Assembly: GCF_000744945.1 (NCBI RefSeq)
Contig: NZ_JQMX01000001.1
Location: 1,364,001 to 1,428,000 of the forward strand
Source: Carnobacterium maltaromaticum DSM 20342
GTDB lineage: Bacteria; Bacillota; Bacilli; Lactobacillales; Carnobacteriaceae
DNA length: 64,000 bases
Reading direction: 5' to 3'
Position numbers and translations under genes: made by a program. Each line of letters begins with the position of its first letter. The first letter of the stretch is position 1. The notes below the pieces were generated by a model that made no database searches, was not told the DNA's origin, and saw only the letters and a list, made by a program, of their open reading frames with translations. Of this stretch, positions 17,349 through 26,739 are shown in pieces.

Positions 17349-17422
17349 TCTTTTTTCCTCCTGCATGAGCTCATTTATTTAGCCTAAAATTTGATGGAAG
17401 CTCGTTTTTTTGCTATAGTTTC

Positions 17423-17453
17423 AGTATAAACCTTAGAACGATTCCAAGGTCAA
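17423..17453 (-). promoter_or_regulatory. MerR-type promoter of the AmiS/UreI gene
   Basis: Reverse strand: TTGACC (17448-17453), 19-bp spacer, TATACT (17423-17428). The spacer carries the inverted repeat ACCTTGGAA-TCG-TTCTAAGGT, mismatched at one position per arm. A long 19-bp spacer with a central palindrome is the signature of MerR-activated promoters. Confidence 0.8.
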
Positions 17454-17477
17454 GCCAAACTAAAAAGAAGGTTGCAG

Positions 17478-18290
17478 ATGAACTCTTATTTTAAAATAAA
17501 AGAAATGGCTGATTTGTATGATATAGGCACAGATACATTAAGACATTATGATAAAATCGGGTTATTAAAGCCTTCCCGAAGTAGCAATGGCTATCGCTTA
17601 TATAGTGTTCAAGATTTATATAAACTAAATCTAATTCGTGATTTACGCAATCTTGACTTTTCACTAGAAGCAATTGGGAACTACTTAGAAAAAAGAACCA
17701 TCGAACAGACAACAAATTTATTGAACATCGAATATGAATTAGTGAATGAAAAAATCCAAGAGCTTGAAAAAACGCAAGCCTATCTAAAGGAACGGATAAA
17801 TTTAATGGACGAGTCTCCTAAAATAATAGCAAATGAAGTTAACGTATTGAAGCTTCAATCTCGTTATTGTATCCAAGAATTGGCTCCCTTAGAAAGTCCA
17901 ATTGAAGTTGATTATACCTTGAAAAAATTGCAAAAATGCAATGAAAGCCTAATTCCATTATTAACCCAATCTGCAATTGGAGCCTTTTTTGATTGTGAGC
18001 ATTCTTACTTAAAAAAACAGGCCAGTTTCAACTCAGTTTTCTTTATTTTAAAAGAAAACCAGGTTAAACCTGACTTTGTCTTAACTGCTGGTAGTTATCT
18101 GTCCATTCATTATCGTGGAAGTTACCAACAAAGTTTTACCTCCTTATCGAAGCTATACACATATATTAACGAACATAAGCTCGTTGCTCTTGGGCCACCT
18201 TTTGAACTTTATAAAATTGATTTTCATGAGACTCTGAAAGAGTCTGAATTTTTAACTGAAATTCAAATTCAAGTTGTAGAAAGCACTTAG
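17478..18290 (+). CDS. MerR family regulator with C-terminal effector domain
   Basis: A 270-residue regulator. The N-terminal winged helix reads FKIKEMADLYDIGTDTLRHYDKIGLLKPSR, then NGYRLYSVQDLYKLNLI. A coiled-coil dimer helix follows at about 75-115, then a domain of about 150 residues that probably binds a small molecule. ATG at 17478 follows AGAAGG. It faces the AmiS/UreI gene, whose promoter holds the expected operator. The inducer is not evident. Confidence 0.88.
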   Translation: MNSYFKIKEMADLYDIGTDTLRHYDKIGLLKPSRSSNGYRLYSVQDLYKLNLIRDLRNLDFSLEAIGNYLEKRTIEQTTNLLNIEYELVNEKIQELEKTQAYLKERINLMDESPKIIANEVNVLKLQSRYCIQELAPLESPIEVDYTLKKLQKCNESLIPLLTQSAIGAFFDCEHSYLKKQASFNSVFFILKENQVKPDFVLTAGSYLSIHYRGSYQQSFTSLSKLYTYINEHKLVALGPPFELYKIDFHETLKESEFLTEIQIQVVEST

Positions 18291-18347
18291 CACATCAAAC
18301 AACCCCGTTAACTCTTCTCTAAAGGAAAAGAAACGGGGTCGTTAGTG

Positions 18348-19988
18348 TTATTCTTTATAGGCTCCTTTAAGCACAACTGGTGCACCAAAGGAATGGTATT
18401 GAATCCCTTTAACATTTTGTTTTTGCAAAATAGCATCATTTCGTTGGCTAAGTCCAATTGTTCCAGCATCTTCTAGTAAAAATTTCTCTGCTTCAATTAG
18501 TGTTTTCCAACGTGCTTCTAAATCTAACGCATAAGTTACAGATGCCTTTTCTAACAACTCATTATAGGCTGGATTCTCATAATTCATTGCGTTTGGTGAT
18601 TTGAACACATTTAGCGTTGAGATTGGATCTAAATAATCCGGAGCCCAATAGATCAAGAACATGTCGTAATTGCTTTCTCGAGCAAAATTCAACGCTGCTT
18701 CAGTTGGCATTGAACGGATACTTATTTTTAACCCTGGTAAATTTTCTTCTAAATTTCCTTGAATGTATTCACCCATTTTTTTATACACACCGTCATCTGT
18801 TACCATTAACTCAATATCAATCTTATCACCTAGCTCAGCTTTAGCTTTATTCCAATAATCAAGTGCTTTGGTCTTATCAAAAGCCATTACATCGCCAGCT
18901 TCTTTACGAAAATCTTCATTCGTTTCCGGATTCCCCACAAATCCAGATGGAATCAATCCATTTAAAGCATTTGATCCATCAGCTACAACTTTATCCGCCA
19001 TCGTCTCTTTATCTAATGCCAGTGCCATCGCTTTACGTACATTTTCATTTGCTAAAGGTGTTGCTTGGCCATTCCGTTTTTGATTTAAACGAACATAGTT
19101 AATAATCGATGTTGGCACAGATAAAAAGTCCGGGTTTTCGGTGTTTTCTGAGGCGATAACTCCAGTTAATGTTGCAACATCTAATTGATCATTATCAAAT
19201 AAGTTTAACGCTGTAGAACTTTCCTTAATCACTTCATAATGAATTAAATCGGACTTCACATTTTTTTTATCATGATAGGTTGGATTTTTTTTCAAATCCC
19301 AGCCTAGTTCACCTTGTTTCCATTTACCCATCGTAAATGGTCCATTATAAATAACAGTTTCATTGGTTGTTCCATAATTATCACCTTGTTTTTCCACAAA
19401 TTCTTGATTCTGCGGAAAGAAAACCGGAAATGTTAACACTGATGTAAAGAAAGGCTTCGGCTCACTTAGTTGTACCTCAATTGTATAATCATCAACGGCC
19501 TTGATGCCTAACTCATCTACTGGCTTTTTACCACTTACAACATCCTCACCATTTAAGATAGTTTGTTGAATTAAAAAGCTATAGACTAACCCTTCTGCTG
19601 GATCTGCTAATTTTTTCCAAGCATAAATAAAATCATTGGCAGTCACTTTAGTTCCATTCGACCAAACAGCATCTTCACGCAATTTAATCGTATAGGTTTT
19701 ACCATCTTCTGAAATTTCCGGCAACTCTTTAGCTACTGCTGGAATAACAGTTTCCTTTTCTCCAATTGCATATAAGCCCTCAAAAACGGCTGTATGAGTT
19801 ACTGCATCTGGAAAATCAAGCATATTTAAAGAATCTAAGGTTGTGACTTCAGAAGCAACCATCAAATTTAACGGTTGATTACTTGTTTCAGCATTTTTAT
19901 TTTCCTTATCGCTTTTAGATCCACATCCAATTAAAGTAATGGTTATAACAGCCAAACTAACTAAACCTAATCCAATTCTTTTTTTCAT
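18348..19988 (-). CDS. Peptide ABC transporter substrate-binding lipoprotein (OppA type)
   Basis: A 546-residue SBP_bac_5 lipoprotein. The signal MKKRIGLGLVSLAVITITLIGC ends in a lipobox with the lipidated Cys. The mature protein has LMVASEVTTLDSLNMLDF and YTIKLREDAVWSNGTKVTAN, typical of oligopeptide-binding proteins. No permease or ATPase gene is adjacent, so it probably shares a peptide permease encoded elsewhere, or acts as a pheromone or peptide scavenger. Start ATG at 19988 follows AGGGGGAG. A cupin gene lies 20 bases upstream on the same strand, suggesting co-transcription. Confidence 0.88.
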   Translation of the reverse strand: MKKRIGLGLVSLAVITITLIGCGSKSDKENKNAETSNQPLNLMVASEVTTLDSLNMLDFPDAVTHTAVFEGLYAIGEKETVIPAVAKELPEISEDGKTYTIKLREDAVWSNGTKVTANDFIYAWKKLADPAEGLVYSFLIQQTILNGEDVVSGKKPVDELGIKAVDDYTIEVQLSEPKPFFTSVLTFPVFFPQNQEFVEKQGDNYGTTNETVIYNGPFTMGKWKQGELGWDLKKNPTYHDKKNVKSDLIHYEVIKESSTALNLFDNDQLDVATLTGVIASENTENPDFLSVPTSIINYVRLNQKRNGQATPLANENVRKAMALALDKETMADKVVADGSNALNGLIPSGFVGNPETNEDFRKEAGDVMAFDKTKALDYWNKAKAELGDKIDIELMVTDDGVYKKMGEYIQGNLEENLPGLKISIRSMPTEAALNFARESNYDMFLIYWAPDYLDPISTLNVFKSPNAMNYENPAYNELLEKASVTYALDLEARWKTLIEAEKFLLEDAGTIGLSQRNDAILQKQNVKGIQYHSFGAPVVLKGAYKE

Positions 19989-20008
19989 ATTACTCCCCCT
20001 AGTCAAGC

Positions 20009-20323
20009 CTATTTAATCAATACCCAACAAATTTCACATGGTACATCGCCATTATTTACACACCAATGTTCCTCACCTGCTGGAATTAAAGTCCCCATTC
20101 CTCCACTGATTTCAAAAGCTTCCCCACCGCTTTCACCAGTCATTCCACCAGAAATAATATAACTATATTCGTTTTCTTCATGTCGTGAAAGTCCTTCTTT
20201 AGGGACTCTTTCTCCTGGTAAAATTGAAATAGTTCCCATTCTAAAATCTGTCACATTTAAATTATTTTCTTCAAAAAAACTTTTCAAATGATAGTCATCT
20301 GCTTCTGCAAAAATCTTTTCCAT
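20009..20323 (-). CDS. Single-domain cupin protein
   Basis: A 104-residue beta-barrel cupin with the pattern LSRHEENEYSYIISGGMTGESGGE, then GTLIPAGEEHWCVNNG. Potential metal ligands are His, Glu and a second His (EEHW). Function unknown; small cupins include sugar isomerases, dioxygenases and binding proteins. First gene of a probable two-gene unit with the peptide-binding lipoprotein. Confidence 0.78.
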   Translation of the reverse strand: MEKIFAEADDYHLKSFFEENNLNVTDFRMGTISILPGERVPKEGLSRHEENEYSYIISGGMTGESGGEAFEISGGMGTLIPAGEEHWCVNNGDVPCEICWVLIK

Positions 20324-20464
20324 CTTTCCACTCCCTCATTCTAATCTAATCTATTTTTAATTTTTCTGAAAATTTACTCAATTATACATGAAAGCCCTTT
20401 GTTTGTAAATCTCTTTAGCGAACTAAAGCTATTTTATTTTTATTCATTAGCCAAATGATACTTT

Positions 20465-22003
20465 TTATATAGATTCTTGCTCAATTGAGATTACTTTATC
20501 TGTCCAATCCCGATAAAATTTTTCTTCATGGGAAACAAGTAATACCGTTCCTTCAAATTTTATTAAAGCTTCCTTTAAAGCTTCCTTGGCTTCCACATCT
20601 AAATGGTTGGTTGGTTCATCCATGATTAAAAAATTGACCGTTTTTAAAGTAAGAATACATAATTTCACTTTTGCCTGTTCACCACCACTTAACGTTGCAA
20701 TTCCTTGCGTCACATGTTTATCATTTACACCACATTGAGCTAAATGACGACGAATTTCTTTAACCGTTAATTTTGGATGCGCATCAGAAACAACTTGGAT
20801 TGGCGTTAATAAGCCATTCTCCCAAGCCAAATCCTGTTCATAATAACCAACTTTTACTTGTGGTGAAAATTGAAAACCACCAGCCAAAGACGAATTCATA
20901 CCAACTAAAGTTTTAAGCAATGTCGATTTACCAATACCATTAAAACCAGTAATAACAATTTTTTGATTGCCTAAAATCGAAAAATTTAAATGACTCAACA
21001 GAGGGTGATCATACCCGACAGACAACTGATTAACCGTCAAAACTTTGTGTGAAGCCAAAGGAACTTCTTTAAATTTAATCGTCGGTTTATGGGTAAAGCT
21101 CGGTTCAGTCAGACGTTCCATACGCTCCAAATGCTTTCTACGTCCTTGTGCCATCTTCGTATTGATTCCCGCAATATTCTTCCGAATAAACTCCTCAGTC
21201 TCTTTAATTTTCTTTTGCTGTGCGCCATACTGCCTAACGTAATCTTCTCTCAAATGTTCTTTCTGTTTTAAGAACTCTGAATATTTACCATTGTATTTTT
21301 TTATGGTTCCAAATTCAATATCACAAATACATGTCGCAATTTTTTCTAAAAACTCATAATCGTGTGAAATTACAATAAAGGCTCCTGAAAAACCTGTTAA
21401 ATAGTTTGCCAACCATTCAACATGCTCTTTATCCAAAAAGTTGGTTGGTTCATCTAACAAGAGAACATTTGGCTCTTCTAATAATAATTTTGCTAAAATA
21501 ACTTTGGCACGTTGCCCACCACTCAATACTTTCATTTCTCGATTGACACCAATTACATCTATCCCTAATCCAACAACAATCTTATTAATAGTGCTTTCAA
21601 TCGAATAAAAGTCATGAATTTCAAGTTGTTCTTGGCACTCTGCTGCTTGTAGCAATAACTCTTCATTGCCAGAAATAGCACTTTCTTCATAAAGATTTGT
21701 CATTCTTTTTTCAATTTCAAACAATTTACTAAAGGCTAATTGTAAATAATCTGCTACTTTCAACTCTCTATCTACATCAGCATATTGATCTAAATGACCT
21801 ATTTTTACATTAGATTGCCATTTAATACTGCCCTCATCTGGAATTGTTTTCCCAATAATAATATCCATTAATGTACTTTTACCGGCGCCATTTTGACCCA
21901 CGATTCCCATATGGTCATTCTTAAATAAATTAAATGCACCATTCTCATATAAAACTTTATCTGCAAAACTGTGTGATAAATTTTCAACTTTTAATAAACC
22001 CAT
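20465..22003 (-). CDS. ABC-F family ATPase (ribosome-associated)
   Basis: A 512-residue soluble protein with two ABC domains and no membrane segment. The first has Walker A GQNGAGKST and signature LSGGQ; the second has GFNGIGKST and LSGGEQAK, each with a DEPTN Walker B. The inter-domain linker (about 240-310) is charged and helical, as in ABC-F proteins that reach into the ribosomal E site. The sequence looks closer to the YfmM/YkpA-like genomic group than to Lsa or Msr, so the drug range is uncertain. The leader upstream, with an ORF and two terminators, suggests antibiotic-triggered expression, as known for several ABC-F genes. Confidence 0.85.
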   Translation of the reverse strand: MGLLKVENLSHSFADKVLYENGAFNLFKNDHMGIVGQNGAGKSTLMDIIIGKTIPDEGSIKWQSNVKIGHLDQYADVDRELKVADYLQLAFSKLFEIEKRMTNLYEESAISGNEELLLQAAECQEQLEIHDFYSIESTINKIVVGLGIDVIGVNREMKVLSGGQRAKVILAKLLLEEPNVLLLDEPTNFLDKEHVEWLANYLTGFSGAFIVISHDYEFLEKIATCICDIEFGTIKKYNGKYSEFLKQKEHLREDYVRQYGAQQKKIKETEEFIRKNIAGINTKMAQGRRKHLERMERLTEPSFTHKPTIKFKEVPLASHKVLTVNQLSVGYDHPLLSHLNFSILGNQKIVITGFNGIGKSTLLKTLVGMNSSLAGGFQFSPQVKVGYYEQDLAWENGLLTPIQVVSDAHPKLTVKEIRRHLAQCGVNDKHVTQGIATLSGGEQAKVKLCILTLKTVNFLIMDEPTNHLDVEAKEALKEALIKFEGTVLLVSHEEKFYRDWTDKVISIEQESI

Positions 22004-22021
22004 TTTAAATTCCCCTTTTCT

Positions 22022-22145
22022 ACTAAAAAAAAGCAGAAGAAAACGTATCGTTCATACGTTGTCCTTCTGCTTTTGGTTCAAATTTCATTTGCCAAAAAAT
22101 ACAAAAACAAAGGACCCAAGACAATAGCTTTGTCTTGGGTCCTTT
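22022..22145 (-). promoter_or_regulatory. Two tandem intrinsic terminators in the ABC-F leader
   Basis: Reading toward the gene, the first hairpin has perfect 16-bp arms (22109-22124 with 22130-22145, AAAGGACCCAAGACAA and its complement) followed by GTTTTTGT. The second pairs AAAAGCAGAAG with CTTCTGCTTTT and an inner ATACGTT/AACGTAT stem, and is followed by eight Ts (22022-22074), ending about 20 bases before the start codon. Both lie between promoter and gene, so they must be read through for expression. An upstream segment pairing CAGC-AATAGTT with AACTATT-GCTG (about 22150-22225) could be part of the switch. Confidence 0.85.
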
Positions 22146-22235
22146 AATCTATATATTCTTCAGCAAATAGTTCCACTCAAATAAGCCTAATTTTTAGACC
22201 TATTTTCAAACTATTGGCTGATGAATATGAGAAGT

Positions 22236-22331
22236 CTAAACTTCTCGATTAAGCTCCATACAACGCTTCATCAAATCAAGTTGTAGGGAGCTAAGTCTCG
22301 TAATAAATGGTTCTGGTTTAACGCAATACAT
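22236..22331 (-). CDS. 31-residue leader peptide upstream of the ABC-F gene
   Basis: ATG to TAG, 31 codons, starting MYCVKPEPFITRLSSLQL, with GGAAGG 8 bases before the ATG. It lies between the promoter and the first terminator. Leader ORFs of this kind upstream of ABC-F resistance genes sense stalled ribosomes. Translation is inferred from the ribosome binding site and position. Confidence 0.65.
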   Translation of the reverse strand: MYCVKPEPFITRLSSLQLDLMKRCMELNREV

Positions 22332-22354
22332 TTTATGCACCTTCCTTAATTGGC

Positions 22355-22383
22355 ACTTTATCACAGAATTTTATGGAAGTCAA
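22355..22383 (-). promoter_or_regulatory. Promoter of the ABC-F leader transcript
   Basis: Reverse strand: TTGACT (22378-22383), 17-bp spacer, TAAAGT (22355-22360), ending 24 bases before the leader ORF. Confidence 0.65.
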
Positions 22384-22494
22384 TACTGTCTCATTGGTAT
22401 TTTTTATGGGAGAACAAATAAATTATATATGAACAATCCGCTATTTTTGACTTATTCTCCAACAAAATAATGTTTTGTTCCTAATTTGACATTT

Positions 22495-22668
22495 TTATAA
22501 AAAGAAGATGGCTAACATTGTATGATTATTTAACCATGCTATTAAATTTGAAATGACAGATAAAAAAATAAGCCAGCCCAGAGCAATATAGTAGGCATAT
22601 TTAATGACCATAAAAATACAGATTAAGTCTATTATTAAATAAACTATCGATTTTTTCATTTTAAGCAT
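22495..22668 (-). CDS. Possible small membrane protein, 57 residues
   Basis: An open frame starting MLKMKKSIVYLIIDLICIF with two hydrophobic segments and a LAIFFL end. The ribosome binding site is weak (GGGAAAACAT), so this is uncertain. It fills the gap between the ABC-F promoter and the acyltransferase promoter. No family recognised. Confidence 0.4.
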   Translation of the reverse strand: MLKMKKSIVYLIIDLICIFMVIKYAYYIALGWLIFLSVISNLIAWLNNHTMLAIFFL

Positions 22669-22805
22669 ATGTTTTCCCTATTTCTTAAATAAGATCTTAA
22701 AAAGAACTCCTATACATAAAAGAAACTTTTTTGGTCTTGATTGCTATGAAGGTTTAGGTTTATACTAATGTAATATATGACTTTAATACAAAAGGAGAAT
22801 AATTA

Positions 22806-23900
22806 ATGTACATTACGTTATATGCAAGTTTTTTAATTTTATTTTTTATTTTTTTTAAGAATAAAAAAATAAAATTGCCTGAAAATTCACATAAAAAAGA
22901 TCCTACAATTGATTTTGTTAAAGTTCTTGCTACAATATTTGTTGTTACTGTCCACCAATTTGGTGATATTGGTTACTATGACCAAAACTTAAATCGTTTT
23001 ACAATGATACTAAGTTCAGTATTTTTTGAAATAGTATTAACAGGAGTACCAATTTTTTTAATTATTTCAGGATTTTTATTATATAAAAAAGAAGCTACAA
23101 AACAATACTACTTCAATATTTTTTACTTTTTAATACCAGCATCAATCGGCATATTTGTAGCCAATATATTTTGGGCTGTACATGAGCAAAGCTTACTTGT
23201 ATTTCTTAAACCATTACCATATTATGTACCTTTATACACAGTTTTGTATCTAATTGCCCCGTTCATTAACCTTATATTAAAAAAAGTTTCTAAAAAAGGG
23301 ATTTTATGTTTACTTTGTTTACTTATTCTCGTCATTATCAGTCCTGACTTACTATTATTAAACTGGGATTACTCACTATTATATATTCATAGAAAAATTG
23401 CAAGACTAACTTATCCCATTATGTATTATACTTTAGGAGCATTAATTCATAAATTCGATTTTAAAGTTGGGACAAAAAAACTCATCTTAATTGCTTTAAT
23501 AACTATATCCGTTACAGTTTATGAAAAATTCATTTTACTATTTAACCAAAATCCAAGCTATATTTTTGGATATTACAATGGTCTTCCAACAATGTTATTA
23601 GCAGTGGTAGTCTTTTTATTATCTCGTAATATTAACTTTAAAAGTTCTATGCAAAGAGAATTTTTTTTAAAATTTTCAAAACTCTCTTTATACTTTTATT
23701 TGTTATCAAATGTCTCTGGTAGATTGATTAATGAATTCATAGTATCTCACATGTCTTATAATTTGAACTTTTTTGAAATGCCATTATGGGTGGTATTAAT
23801 CATAGCATCCTCTTATCCAGTTATTATAATTTGCTATTCCTTAAGTGGAAGTGTAACAACTTATCTGAAAGAAAAAACCTCTCAAAAAAACAATATTTAG
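22806..23900 (+). CDS. Membrane acyltransferase (acyltransferase 3 family)
   Basis: A 364-residue protein with about ten hydrophobic segments. TIDFVKVLATIFVVTVHQFGD near residue 35 matches the N-terminal helix and catalytic His of acyltransferase 3 (OafA/NolL-like) enzymes, and PIFLIISGFLLYKK follows as in the family. Such enzymes O-acetylate cell-surface glycans. AAAAGGAG precedes the start. It stands alone; A+T content is higher than its neighbours, which might reflect acquisition. Substrate unknown. Confidence 0.82.
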   Translation: MYITLYASFLILFFIFFKNKKIKLPENSHKKDPTIDFVKVLATIFVVTVHQFGDIGYYDQNLNRFTMILSSVFFEIVLTGVPIFLIISGFLLYKKEATKQYYFNIFYFLIPASIGIFVANIFWAVHEQSLLVFLKPLPYYVPLYTVLYLIAPFINLILKKVSKKGILCLLCLLILVIISPDLLLLNWDYSLLYIHRKIARLTYPIMYYTLGALIHKFDFKVGTKKLILIALITISVTVYEKFILLFNQNPSYIFGYYNGLPTMLLAVVVFLLSRNINFKSSMQREFFLKFSKLSLYFYLLSNVSGRLINEFIVSHMSYNLNFFEMPLWVVLIIASSYPVIIICYSLSGSVTTYLKEKTSQKNNI

Positions 23901-24258
23901 TTTTTTTGGATTCCTAGTATTTTTCTATTATTTTGTATAAAAACGAAAAGAGTTGCAATCGGATTTAAATCAACCCATATATTTCTTTTCGTTTATTAAA
24001 CATATGGAGTTAGGAATAAAACAATAGCCAACTGCTACGAATTGTAAATCGGAGATTCGATGAGAGATTAAAAAAAGCCAGTGAAAGAATATATATTTTA
24101 CACAATTAGGTATAAATAATGAATACATTGTTTTTTATTATTTAAAAATGTTAATAACAACCTGAAAGATACTCTTAAATACAAATGACACTGTTATAAG
24201 ACTCTTTTGAACCAATTTGTTTGCTTTTTTGTTCTTTACAATTTTAGCAAAAATAAAA
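23901..24258. other. Intergenic region, terminator only
   Basis: Holds the terminator of the acyltransferase gene (23940-23996, AAACGAAAAGA with TCTTTTCGTTT and an inner GTTG/CAAC). Beyond it I see only AT-rich sequence without a supported gene. Confidence 0.5.
23940..23996 (+). terminator. Terminator after the acyltransferase gene
   Basis: AAAACGAAAAGA and TCTTTTCGTTT pair across a long loop that includes a GTTG/CAAC inner stem, then TTATT. Confidence 0.6.
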
Positions 24259-24293
24259 GCTTCTCAAACTTATTTTGAATGAGAAGTTTTTAG
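24259..24293 (-). terminator. Terminator after the Mrr-like gene
   Basis: AACTTCTCATTC and a matching GAGAAGC-TTTT arm on the reverse strand, followed by TTTTATTTTTG. Confidence 0.75.
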
Positions 24294-24306
24294 ATAATAA
24301 AATGTA

Positions 24307-24849
24307 CTATTTTCCTTTGATTTTCGGATAGGTCTTACTATTCTTCAACATCTCATGTAATTCATCTCTATCAACAAGGGTTACTGAAGTAACTTCTGCT
24401 AATTCAATTGCTGATTTTGTAAAGTAACTATTTGTCGCTACATATACTTTATCTAAACCATAGTAGCTTTTACCTGCGTGAGCTTCTTGAACAGCTTTAT
24501 TTCCAACAGGCTTACTATACCTTTTGCATTGGAACCCGACCAATTTATCATTTATAGTAGCAAGAACATCTATCCCTTGGTCGCCACTCCCTTTAGTGAT
24601 ATCTGCATCTAAGTATCCTAGCTGCCTAAGCATAATTGCAAAACATGTTTCAAACTCCCATCCGTCCATTTGATCTATTTCCTGCAAATCAAAGTCTCTT
24701 TCTAATTCTTCTTCATACGCTCTTTTATTATCCCTTATATTAAAGTACGTAGAAATTAACAAGGATATAGCCAGAATGCCTAACATAAAAAATAATAATG
24801 GAAAAAAATAAGAAGGTAAAAAATCTCCAGTATCATTATATGTATTCAT
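24307..24849 (-). CDS. Membrane-anchored Mrr-like restriction endonuclease-fold protein
   Basis: A 180-residue protein with an N-terminal membrane helix (about 12-34) and a C-terminal Mrr_cat domain. The nuclease core is GDQGIDVLATINDKLVGFQCKRY: the Asp and the QxK motif are the expected catalytic residues of the PD-(D/E)xK fold. The following VGNKAVQEAHAGKSYYGLDKVYVATNSYF is also typical. Mrr-like proteins cut modified or foreign DNA; membrane-tethered forms are widespread but poorly characterised. ATG at 24849 follows GAGGAAG. No methylase or other defence gene is adjacent. Confidence 0.82.
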   Translation of the reverse strand: MNTYNDTGDFLPSYFFPLLFFMLGILAISLLISTYFNIRDNKRAYEEELERDFDLQEIDQMDGWEFETCFAIMLRQLGYLDADITKGSGDQGIDVLATINDKLVGFQCKRYSKPVGNKAVQEAHAGKSYYGLDKVYVATNSYFTKSAIELAEVTSVTLVDRDELHEMLKNSKTYPKIKGK

Positions 24850-25221
24850 AAAACACTTCCTCACTTTTAGTATAAGTATAATCTTAATTGAATCAATTGT
24901 TCAAGTATAATTTTCATTCCAAAGTTATTAAGAGAACTTTACTATGACCATATTTCATTTCAGCTAACTTTGTTACTAACGAAAAGAAGCTTTTTAGTTG
25001 GTATATTAGTGAGGATGAAATGAGCTTTAATAACGTGATTGTATTTATGAGTCTCTAAAAATGTAACGAATTCAAATTAAATTGGATTTTTTAGCATTTC
25101 ACCTTATTTGATTATATTCTACAATTTAAATAATTAAGCAATGAATATACTTGCAAAAAAAACAACCATACTAAAATTTTTCAGCATGATTGATTCTTTT
25201 ATTTCTACATGAATCTATTTC
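24850..25221. other. Intergenic region without recognised gene
   Basis: AT-rich sequence upstream of the Mrr-like gene and downstream of the beta-glucosidase gene. I see no supported ORF, repeat or clear terminator here. Confidence 0.4.
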
Positions 25222-26700
<1,479 letters not shown>

Positions 26701-26739
26701 TCAACATGCAAATTTTAGCGATTCTTTATTTAAATTTTT

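Noticed and set aside
18300..18345. Terminator between the MerR gene and the peptide-binding lipoprotein gene
   Set aside because: AACAACCCCGTT and AACGGGGTCGTT arms pair, but neither strand has a convincing T run; left out as uncertain.
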